A stretch of DNA of 47,075 bases from Flavobacterium nitrogenifigens (GTDB lineage: Bacteria > Bacteroidota > Bacteroidia > Flavobacteriales > Flavobacteriaceae). The stretch covers positions 1 to 47,075 of the forward strand of contig NZ_QJRI01000155.1 in NCBI RefSeq assembly GCF_003254565.1. Reading direction: 5' to 3'. The position numbers and the translations under genes are program-made. This document shows positions 40,879 to 47,075 of the stretch, piece by piece; position 1 is the first letter of the stretch, and each line of letters opens with the position of its first letter. Under the pieces are notes generated by a model that saw nothing but the letters and a program-made list of their open reading frames with translations, did not search any database and had not been told where the DNA came from.

Positions 40879-42765
40879 ATGAAAGCAGATTTAATTTTAT
40901 TCAACGGAAAAATTCATAGTTTCAATCCAGAAACTCCAGATGTGACAGCAGTTGCTATTAAGAACGGAAAATTTATTGCCGTTGGAAATGACAGCGACAT
41001 TATGAGTTTTGCTTCTGAAGAAACCAAAATAATCGATCTTCAGAATAAAAGAGCGGTTCCTGGAATCAATGATTCACACATTCATCTTATTCGCGGCGGA
41101 TTAAACTATAATCTAGAATTGCGCTGGGATGGTGTTCCTTCTCTAGCCGATGCTCTTCGAATGCTGAAAGAACAAGTAGATCGCACGCCAAATCCGCAAT
41201 GGGTTCGTGTAGTTGGCGGTTGGTCTGAATTTCAGTTTGCTGAACGCAGAATGCCAACCTTAGAAGAAATCAATGCTATTGCGCCAGATACTCCTGTTTT
41301 TATTCTGCATCTATACGACAGAGCCATTATGAACAGAGCGGCGTTGAGAGCGGTTGGATACAACAAAAATACTCCTGCCCCTCCAGGCGGACAAATAGAA
41401 CGCGATTCAAACGGAGAACCAACAGGACTTATTATTGCGACACCAAACGCGATGATTCTGTATTCGACTTTGGCAAAAGGTCCTACTCTTTCGTATGAAC
41501 ATCAGATTAATTCGACTCGTCATTTTATGAAAGAACTGAATCGTTTCGGAATCACAAGTGTTATTGATGCTGGTGGCGGATTTCAGAATTTTCCAGATGA
41601 TTATAAAGTGGTGAATGAATTAAATGAAAAGAACCAATTAACAGTAAGAATTGCGTACAATCTTTTCACTCAAAAACCAAAACACGAATTTGAAGATTTC
41701 TCCGATTGGATTGATACTGTAAAATTATATCAAGGAAACGATATGTACCGCCACAACGGTGCTGGCGAAATGTTGGTTTTTTCTGCAGCCGATTTTGAAG
41801 ATTTTCTACAGCCAAGACCAGATCTTCCAGAAAATATGGAAGCAGATCTAGAAAAAGTGGTTCGCCTTCTAGTAGAAAACCGTTGGCCATTTAGACTGCA
41901 CGCAACTTACAACGAAAGCATTACCAGATTTTTGAATGTTTTTGAAAAAATCAATCAAGACGTTCCTTTCAACGGACTTCCTTGGATATTTGATCACGCA
42001 GAAACTATTGATGAAAGAAACATCGAACGTGTAAAAGCTTTAGGAGGCGGAATCGCTATACAAAGCAGAATGGCTTATCAAGGTGAATATTTTACAGATA
42101 GATACGGTGCAAAAGCAGCAGAAAACACACCGCCAATTAAGAAAATGCTCGAAATGGAAGTCCCTGTTGGCGCTGGTTCAGACGCTACACGTGTGAGTAG
42201 TTACAATCCGTGGGTTTCTATGTATTGGATGACGGTTGGAAAAACAGTTGGAGGATTGCAATTGTACAACGAAACCAGATTGAACAGACAAACTGCTTTG
42301 GAATTGTATACCAGAGGAAGCGCTTGGTTTTCGCAGGAACAAACTAAAAAAGGTGATATTAAAGTGGGAATGTTTGCCGATTTGGTAGTTCTCGACCGCG
42401 ATTATTTTACAATTGAGGACGAAGACATTAAAAAAATCGAGGCTGACTTAACCATCGTAGACGGAAAAATTGTGTATGCCAACGGAGATTTTTCTTCTTT
42501 CTCCCCGCCTCATATTCCGATTCTACCAGATTGGTCGCCAACGAATATTTATAACGGATATCCTATGAGAAGCGGTCTGCAAAGTGCTATTGAAAAAAAT
42601 GCAAAAGCAGATGCAAAACCAAAACTGACTTCGCAAATTCACAGTTGTTCAGGAAGTTGCGACGTTCATTTACACAATCACGATGCTGCACGAATGAGCA
42701 ATGTTCCAGTTAACAATTATAATGCATTTTGGGGCGCTTTGGGCTGTTCTTGTTTTGCTTTTTAA
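40879..42765 (+). CDS. YtcJ-type metal-dependent amidohydrolase
   Basis: Amidohydrolase_3 family enzyme, 628 aa, cytoplasmic (no signal peptide). The N-terminal LILFNGKIHSFNPETPDVTAVAIKNGKFIAVGND is the composite beta-domain, and the metal-binding HxH is SHIHL (about residues 66-70). Later metal-ligand candidates are in FRLHATYNES and WIFDHAETID; the active-site Asp is in VGAGSDATRVSSYNPW. C-terminal to the family domain is an extension with KLTSQIHSCSGSCDVHLHNHD and GALGCSCFAF, rich in Cys and His. Substrate unknown; relatives hydrolyse amides, formamides or N-acyl compounds. It lies 7 bp after the M17-N gene and 10 bp before DoxX. Confidence 0.87.
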   Translation: MKADLILFNGKIHSFNPETPDVTAVAIKNGKFIAVGNDSDIMSFASEETKIIDLQNKRAVPGINDSHIHLIRGGLNYNLELRWDGVPSLADALRMLKEQVDRTPNPQWVRVVGGWSEFQFAERRMPTLEEINAIAPDTPVFILHLYDRAIMNRAALRAVGYNKNTPAPPGGQIERDSNGEPTGLIIATPNAMILYSTLAKGPTLSYEHQINSTRHFMKELNRFGITSVIDAGGGFQNFPDDYKVVNELNEKNQLTVRIAYNLFTQKPKHEFEDFSDWIDTVKLYQGNDMYRHNGAGEMLVFSAADFEDFLQPRPDLPENMEADLEKVVRLLVENRWPFRLHATYNESITRFLNVFEKINQDVPFNGLPWIFDHAETIDERNIERVKALGGGIAIQSRMAYQGEYFTDRYGAKAAENTPPIKKMLEMEVPVGAGSDATRVSSYNPWVSMYWMTVGKTVGGLQLYNETRLNRQTALELYTRGSAWFSQEQTKKGDIKVGMFADLVVLDRDYFTIEDEDIKKIEADLTIVDGKIVYANGDFSSFSPPHIPILPDWSPTNIYNGYPMRSGLQSAIEKNAKADAKPKLTSQIHSCSGSCDVHLHNHDAARMSNVPVNNYNAFWGALGCSCFAF

Positions 42766-42775
42766 ACTTAAAAAA

Positions 42776-43210
42776 ATGATTGATATTATAAAACAAATCC
42801 TTTATTCCGATTTAGGAACATCATTCAACAATGCGGCGCTTTTAGTATTTAGAATTCTACTTGCAGTTGAACTTTTCAGAGTACACGGAATGAAGAAATT
42901 CAGAGTCGAAAACGGACAAAAAGAACATGTTCCGAATCCGTTGCATTTGCCAGAAAAACTAAACGGTTTAGTTGCGACGTTTTCAGATACTGTAATTCCG
43001 TTTTTTATTATTCTGGGACTTGGAACAAGGCTCGCTGTCTTACCTACAATTGGTGTAACGGCAATTGGCTATTTTGTGGTTCACAAAAACGATTCGCTCG
43101 AAGTGCGCGATGTGCCCTACATGTACACTTTATCCTTATTACTGCTTCTTGCCCTTGGCGCAGGAACGTATTCACTTGATTATTATCTAATAACGTTTCT
43201 AAACAATTGA
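42776..43210 (+). CDS. DoxX-family membrane protein
   Basis: Inner-membrane protein of 144 aa with four hydrophobic segments and the DoxX pattern (FNNAALLVFRILLAVELFRVHGMKKF, GLVATFSDTVIPFFIILGLGTRLA). An upstream ATG at 42701 lies inside the amidohydrolase gene, so ATG 42776, ten bases after that gene's stop, is the better start. DoxX proteins are small membrane subunits linked to quinone or redox metabolism in several systems; the role here is unknown. It ends the 37451-43210 run of closely spaced genes; a MITE-like element follows two bases after its stop. Confidence 0.85.
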   Translation: MIDIIKQILYSDLGTSFNNAALLVFRILLAVELFRVHGMKKFRVENGQKEHVPNPLHLPEKLNGLVATFSDTVIPFFIILGLGTRLAVLPTIGVTAIGYFVVHKNDSLEVRDVPYMYTLSLLLLLALGAGTYSLDYYLITFLNN

Positions 43211-43212
43211 TT

Positions 43213-43374
43213 TAAACACATAGAAACATAGTTTTTTGGAGCGAGTAAAAGGCGTTTCACTTGCATTAATACACATAGCTTTGACAAAGTTCTCGCAAAG
43301 AACTATGTGTGAGAAACTAGTTTCTTTCATTATTCTTTTCAAAATCAAGAAAAATCTATGTTTCTATGTGTTTA
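43213..43374. mobile_element. MITE-like element, AACACATAG family, copy 3
   Basis: 162 bp with perfect 19-bp terminal inverted repeats (TAAACACATAGAAACATAG at 43213-43231, its complement at 43356-43374). Internal TAAAAGGCGTTTCACTT and an ACACATAG...CTATGTGT hairpin match the copies at 8601 and 32408. It starts two bases after the DoxX stop codon. Confidence 0.8.
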
Positions 43375-43390
43375 TTCATTTAGATTCCAC

Positions 43391-43453
43391 CATAACTCAA
43401 AACTCATAACTCATAACTCATAATTCATAATTCATAACTCATAATTCATAACT
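43391..43453. repeat. Heptamer tandem repeat (TCATAAC/TCATAAT)n
   Basis: About nine 7-bp units of the same family as the array at 122-160, with TAATTCA variants. It lies 20 bases upstream of the Dps gene, so it is part of that gene's leader or promoter region. Confidence 0.8.
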
Positions 43454-43473
43454 TAATAAAACCCAATTCAAAA

Positions 43474-43947
43474 ATGAAAGCAAACATCGGAATCAAACAA
43501 GAGAACATCTCAAAAATCGTAGAAATTTTGACTAAAGTTCTTGCAGACGAATTTATACTTTACACCAAAACAAAAAGAGCACACTGGAACGTTGAAGGTC
43601 CTGATTTTTATAACAAACATATTTTCTTCGAACAGCAATATGATGCCATTGATGAAATTGTGGATACTGTTGCAGAAAGAATCCGTTCTCTAGGTCATTA
43701 TACTCCAGCTACTTTAAAAGATTTCTTAGCTTTAACACATCTTACTGAAGAATTACAGGAAAAAAATGACAGTAATGGTTTTATTAAAGAATTACTTTTA
43801 GATCACGAAAGCATTATTATTTATCTTCGAGAAAACATCAATCTTATTGCTAACGATCTGCAAGATGCAGGAACAAGTGATTTTATAACTGGTCTTGTAG
43901 AAAATCATGAAAAAATGGCGTGGATGCTTCGCGCTCATTTAAACTAA
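43474..43947 (+). CDS. dps: Dps-family ferritin-like DNA protection protein
   Basis: 157-aa four-helix ferritin-like protein. The Dps ferroxidase signature is present: KRAHWNVEGPDFYNKHIFFEQQYDAIDEIVDTVAERIRSLG (residues about 32-72), with the His, Asp and Glu ligands in the expected HWN...H...F..Q...D..D..AERI order. Dps oxidises and stores iron as a dodecamer and protects DNA from peroxide. It is followed eight bases later by the YoaK-like gene. The leader contains a heptamer repeat instead of a recognisable promoter. Confidence 0.93.
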   Translation: MKANIGIKQENISKIVEILTKVLADEFILYTKTKRAHWNVEGPDFYNKHIFFEQQYDAIDEIVDTVAERIRSLGHYTPATLKDFLALTHLTEELQEKNDSNGFIKELLLDHESIIIYLRENINLIANDLQDAGTSDFITGLVENHEKMAWMLRAHLN

Positions 43948-43955
43948 ATCATATT

Positions 43956-44627
43956 ATGGAAATAAAACAAAACAATATTTGGTACGTAACCCTGCTTCTG
44001 ACAATCATAGCAGGGTATTGCGATACCGTAACCTTTGTCGCTGCCGACTCGATATTTTCGGCGCATGTTACAGGTAACTTTATCGTATTTGCTTACCAGA
44101 TTATCAAAGGCTCAGACCTTCATGCGTGGATAAAACTGCTTACTTTTCCCATTTTTATTATTGCAGTCATTACGGGAGGAAGAATTGCATTAAAAGCTAC
44201 TAATCGTTACACTATTTTATTTTGGGAAGGCATAATACTGGTTTTAAGCGGCATAGCTTCTTATGCTTTCGGTTATCTTCAGAATTTCGAAGAATGGACA
44301 ATGTACACTGTTGCCATGACGACTGTATTTGCAATGGGGCTTCAGAATGCTTTTGGAAAGCTTTACGCTAAAGAAACGCACGGCCCGACAACTATGATGA
44401 CAGGAAATGTAACTCAGGCTTCTCTCGATTTGGGAAATCTTCTAAAAAACGGATTTAAAGACGCTGAAGTTCTATTAAGTTTTAAAAAGCAATTAGTTAC
44501 TCTAATCGGATTTCTTGTCGGATGTTTTCTTGGAGCTGTTGCAGGAAAGTTTTTCGGATTAGGGACTTTAATTCTTCCAGGAACTGCTATGATTATTTGC
44601 TATTTATACCATCGAGATAGCCAGTAA
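43956..44627 (+). CDS. YoaK-family (DUF1275) inner-membrane protein
   Basis: Integral membrane protein of 223 aa with about six membrane helices and the DUF1275 signatures: IIAGYCDTVTFVAADSIFSAHVTGNFIVFA near the N-terminus and MGLQNAFGKLYAKETHGPTTMMTGNVTQASLDL in the second half. Function unknown. An upstream ATG at 43920 is inside the Dps gene, so ATG 43956, eight bases after the Dps stop, is preferred. Co-transcription with Dps suggests a stress-related role. Confidence 0.87.
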   Translation: MEIKQNNIWYVTLLLTIIAGYCDTVTFVAADSIFSAHVTGNFIVFAYQIIKGSDLHAWIKLLTFPIFIIAVITGGRIALKATNRYTILFWEGIILVLSGIASYAFGYLQNFEEWTMYTVAMTTVFAMGLQNAFGKLYAKETHGPTTMMTGNVTQASLDLGNLLKNGFKDAEVLLSFKKQLVTLIGFLVGCFLGAVAGKFFGLGTLILPGTAMIICYLYHRDSQ

Positions 44628-44642
44628 ACAAGCTTTTTTGAA

Positions 44643-44672
44643 TTGCAGTTTACTAAATAATATAGTATCTTT
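44643..44672 (+). promoter_or_regulatory. Possible promoter of the GNAT gene
   Basis: TTG (44643-44645), 19 bases, TATCTTTA (44665-44672), one mismatch from TAnnTTTG. A start near 44679 means the ATG at 44678 would sit at the very start of the mRNA, which supports 44750 as the real start. Confidence 0.4.
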
Positions 44673-44749
44673 AAAGAATGGTTTTATCTCTTTTTCCTAA
44701 AAAAGAAATTGCTGATATTAGGTATAAAACAAAAATACAACCCAATAAA

Positions 44750-45040
44750 ATGGAAACAATAAAATTAGAATTAGACGAAAAAAAACACGGTGCTTTTAAT
44801 CTCTATGTCGATGGTAAAAAACTGGGCGAAATGACAGTAAGCATCAAACCTGATCTATTGACGGTTTATCACACTGGAGTTGAGCCAGAAGGAGAAGGAA
44901 AAGGTTATGCAAAGAAACTTTTAGAAGAAATGGTATCGTACGTTCGTGCCAACAATTTGAAAGTTTTACCACTTTGTCCTTATGTACACGCACAATTCAA
45001 AAGGCATCCAGATGAATATGAAGATATTTGGAAGAAGTAG
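44750..45040 (+). CDS. Small GNAT-type N-acetyltransferase-like protein (YjdJ type)
   Basis: 96-aa single-domain GNAT relative. The pattern GAFNLYVDGKKLGEMTVSI, LLTVYHTGVEPEGEGKGYAKKLLEEMVSYVRANNLKVLPLCPYVHAQFKRHPDEY matches the N-acetyltransferase YjdJ group, with the acetyl-CoA loop E-G-E-G-K-G-Y-A. ATG 44750 is chosen because the family starts there; ATG 44678 would add 24 unrelated residues and overlaps the predicted transcription start. Substrate unknown. It lies 122 bp after the YoaK-like gene with its own promoter-like sequence. Confidence 0.85.
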   Translation: METIKLELDEKKHGAFNLYVDGKKLGEMTVSIKPDLLTVYHTGVEPEGEGKGYAKKLLEEMVSYVRANNLKVLPLCPYVHAQFKRHPDEYEDIWKK

Positions 45041-45130
45041 AAAGACGAAAGAAGCAAGAATAAAGAAGAAAGATTAAAGACTGGAGATGAAAGTCTCTAG
45101 TCTCTATACTAAAATTAAAGATTAAAAACT

Positions 45131-45751
45131 ATGAATACAGATATATTAACAGACGGTGTTCCTTTAAACGAAGCGAAAAAAGCCTTAATCATGATTCACG
45201 GACGCGGTGCGAGTGCTCATGATATTCTTTCTATTGCCAAACATCTTAAAGTTGAAGATTTTGCATTGGTTGCTCCTCATGCAGAAAATAGAACTTGGTA
45301 TCCATATTCGTTTCTGGCTCCGTTAAACGAAAACGAACCTTCATTTTCAAAATCTTTAGATGCAATTCATCAGGTTGTTGTCGCTATTCAACAAAACGGA
45401 ATTGAGAAAGAAAATATCTATTTCTTAGGCTTTTCTCAAGGAGCTTGTCTTGCTTTGGAATTTACGACCCGAAATGCCGCAAAATATGGCGGAATCGTAG
45501 CTTTTACAGGCGGACTTATTGGTGATAAGGTGTATGAAAATCACTATTCTGGAAACTTTGAAAATACGCCAGTTTTTATTGGAACAAGCGATCCTGATTT
45601 TCACGTTCCTGTAGAAAGAGTAAATGATACCGAAGCGCTTATGGAAAAAATGGGTGCCGACGTAACTAAAAAAATCTATCCAAACATGGGACATACTATC
45701 AGTCAAGATGAAGTAGATTGCGCAAATGCATTGATTTTCAATAAAAAATAA
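45131..45751 (+). CDS. Phospholipase/carboxylesterase-type serine hydrolase
   Basis: Cytoplasmic alpha/beta hydrolase of 206 aa, in the small carboxylesterase (YpfH/EstB-like) group. The oxyanion-hole motif is IHGRGASAHDIL (about 22-33), nucleophile elbow GFSQGA (Ser102), acid in GTSDPDFHVP and catalytic His in PNMGHTIS. It is preceded by a purine-rich degenerate repeat stretch (45041-45110). Its stop overlaps the start of the cupin gene as TAATG (45749-45753), so the two are translationally coupled. Such hydrolase plus cupin pairs commonly act on quinone- or ester-type metabolites, but the substrate here is unknown. Confidence 0.88.
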   Translation: MNTDILTDGVPLNEAKKALIMIHGRGASAHDILSIAKHLKVEDFALVAPHAENRTWYPYSFLAPLNENEPSFSKSLDAIHQVVVAIQQNGIEKENIYFLGFSQGACLALEFTTRNAAKYGGIVAFTGGLIGDKVYENHYSGNFENTPVFIGTSDPDFHVPVERVNDTEALMEKMGADVTKKIYPNMGHTISQDEVDCANALIFNKK

Positions 45752-46101
45752 TGATCACTATAACCCGTGTTTACAGCGATACTAACGGAGAAAGTAATTT
45801 TGAAGACTTTGAAGTTCCGTTGAAAAACAATGGCGATATTGGATTTTTATCTGAAGATGAACCTGTCAAATCTATTGTTTTTAGAGAAGTAAGTCCGTCT
45901 TACGATTACGATTTTCATAATGCGCCTGACCGCCAGTACATTGTTTTACTGGAAGGAGGCGTAGAAATCGAAACTTCGCTGGGCGAAAAAAGAACATTCC
46001 CGACTGGTTCAATTTTATTGGTAGAAGACACTACTGGAAAAGGCCACAAAACAAAAAATATCAAGCCAAAACTTCGAAAATCAATATTTATAAAATTGTA
46101 A
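45751..46101 (+). CDS. Small cupin-domain protein
   Basis: 116-aa single cupin domain. The conserved stretch PDRQYIVLLEGGVEIETSLGEKRTFPTGSILLVEDTTGKGHKT is typical of small stand-alone cupins; His in GKGH and Glu residues are candidate metal ligands. The start overlaps the stop of the upstream carboxylesterase gene by one base (TAATG). Function unknown; it may be a small-molecule-binding or dioxygenase-like partner of the esterase. A CCCGATAGCTATCGGG palindrome follows 17 bases after the stop and may act as a 3' hairpin. Confidence 0.82.
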   Translation: MITITRVYSDTNGESNFEDFEVPLKNNGDIGFLSEDEPVKSIVFREVSPSYDYDFHNAPDRQYIVLLEGGVEIETSLGEKRTFPTGSILLVEDTTGKGHKTKNIKPKLRKSIFIKL

Positions 46102-46118
46102 TTTAAAAAAGTGCCTCT

Positions 46119-46134
46119 CCCGATAGCTATCGGG
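46119..46134. repeat. Palindrome CCCGATAGCTATCGGG
   Basis: Perfect 16-bp palindrome downstream of the cupin gene. Identical or near-identical copies are at 8610-8627 (18 bp), 46284-46299 and in later units of the terminal array, with a variant at 25947. It is a dispersed palindrome rather than a typical terminator because no T-run follows. Confidence 0.75.
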
Positions 46135-46154
46135 ATAAAGGATTATTTTTTTTT

Positions 46155-47075
46155 GCCACGAAGACGCTAAGACGCAAAGTTTTTTTTAAAGAATAATAAA
46201 AGGGAATCTCACAAAGACGCAGAGTCGCAAAGTTTTTTTCTAAAATAAACTAATAAATTTAAATCTGCTCAAATCTGTTTAATCCCGATAGCTATCGGGA
46301 GCGTGAAAAAACATCAAAAATAAACGCAAGACTATGTGTATTTAAATAAGTGAAACGCCTTTTATACATCCCTAAAAAGCTATGTCTCTATGTGTTTAAA
46401 AAATAGCCACAGACTAAAGGATTCAATGGATTATTTTTGCCACGAAGACGCTAAGACGCAAAGTTTTTTTTAAAGAATAATAAAAGGGAATCTCGCAAAG
46501 ACGCAGAGTCGCAAAGTTTTTTTCTAAAATAAACTAATAAATTTAAATCTGCTCAAATCTGTTTAATCCCGATAGCTATCGGGAGCGTGAAAAAACATCA
46601 AAAATAAACGCAAGACTATGTGGGTTTAAATAAGTGAAACGCCTTTTACACATCCCTAAAAAGCTATGCCTCTATGTGTTAAAAAAAACCACAGATTAAA
46701 GGATTCAATGTTTTTTTTTCCCATGAAGACGCAAAGTTTTTTTTTAAAAGAATAATAAAAATGAATCTCGCAAAGACGCAGAGTCGCAAAGTTTTTTTTT
46801 AAAATAAACTAATAAATTTAAATCTACTCAAATCTGTTTAATCCCGATAGCTATGGGGAGCGTGAAAAAACATCAAAAATAAACGCAAGACTATGTGTGT
46901 TTAAATAAGTGAAACGCCTTTTACACATCCCTAAAAAGCTATGTCTCTATGTGTTAAAAAAAAAAACCACAGATTAAAGGATTCAATATTTTTTTTTGCC
47001 ACGAAGACACTAAGACGCAAAGTTTTTTTTAAAGAATAATAAAAGGGAATCTCGCAAAGACGCAGAGTCGCAAAG
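46155..47075. repeat. Tandem array of a ~280-bp unit, running off the window
   Basis: Units start with (G/C)CCA(C/T)GAAGAC at 46155, 46439, 46720 and 46998 (spacing 284, 281, 278 bp). Each contains GACGCTAAGACGCAAAG-type sequence, the CCCGATAGCTATCGGG palindrome (one copy ends GGGG after a change), and an inverted fragment of the AACACATAG element (GTGAAACGCCTTTTA ... CTATGTCTCTATGTGTT). The fourth unit is cut by the window end. Copies are nearly identical, so duplication is recent or maintained by conversion. No reading frame seen. Confidence 0.9.

Noticed and set aside
44678..44749. 24-residue N-terminal extension of the GNAT protein
   Set aside because: The extension does not resemble the family, and the predicted transcription start falls on its ATG.

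Overview
The window looks like a chromosomal segment of a Bacteroidota bacterium, most likely Flavobacterium or a close relative. The DNA is AT-rich, starts lack Shine-Dalgarno sequences, several genes are preceded by TTG/TTTG-N19-TAnnTTTG promoters typical of the phylum, a SusC/SusD pair is present, and intergenic regions carry many short hairpin repeats. No rRNA, tRNA, CRISPR array, phage or transposase gene was seen.

Layout. (1) 145-4902, minus strand: a four-gene efflux operon (TolC-like, HlyD-like, two ABC-2 permeases) with no ATPase gene. (2) 5265-5695: five tandem 86-bp repeats. (3) 5839-14374: a metallo-beta-lactamase-fold hydrolase, three alpha/beta hydrolases and, between them, a divergent two-component pair (NtrC-type sigma-54 activator and TPR histidine kinase). 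(4) 14599-20030: a NAD(P)-binding epimerase-like protein, two AraC regulators, an NTF2-like secreted protein, and an AraC/MFS/siderophore-interacting-protein set. (5) 20073-20750: tandem 235-bp repeats that each contain a 172-bp element with terminal inverted repeats. (6) 20765-25393: an orphan SusC/SusD pair with a long leader holding a tiny Cys-Cys reading frame next to a hairpin. (7) 26248-30061: small secreted and unknown proteins and an FAD monooxygenase with an N-terminal DnaJ-like cysteine module. (8) 30230-36135, minus strand: a probable copper-acquisition locus with a Cys-rich small membrane protein, a YtkA/FixH-like lipoprotein, an OprC-like TonB-dependent receptor with a CxxxM motif, an MbnP-like protein and an MbnH/MauG-like di-haem enzyme. 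(9) 36576-46101, plus strand: haloperoxidase-like hydrolase, isochorismatase-like hydrolase, alginate-export-type porin, an M17 N-domain protein, YtcJ-type amidohydrolase, DoxX, Dps, YoaK, GNAT, carboxylesterase and cupin. (10) 46155-end: tandem repeats of about 280 bp running out of the window.

How the parts may work together. The most interesting pattern is regulatory. Four alpha/beta-hydrolase genes (6685-7521, 7794-8582, 13604-14374 and, 23 kb away, 36576-37391) each have a -24/-12-like element (GG-N10-GT or GG-N10-GG), and each has a TARCGAWATAT-like site centred about 61-64 bp upstream of the GG. The sigma-54 activator and histidine kinase lie between these genes, so I infer a dedicated sigma-54 regulon for hydrolase and stress or detoxification functions. 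The second coherent system is the copper locus. The other notable layer is the repeats: several families of small mobile-looking or tandem elements, and heptamer repeats that supply the stop codons of two genes.
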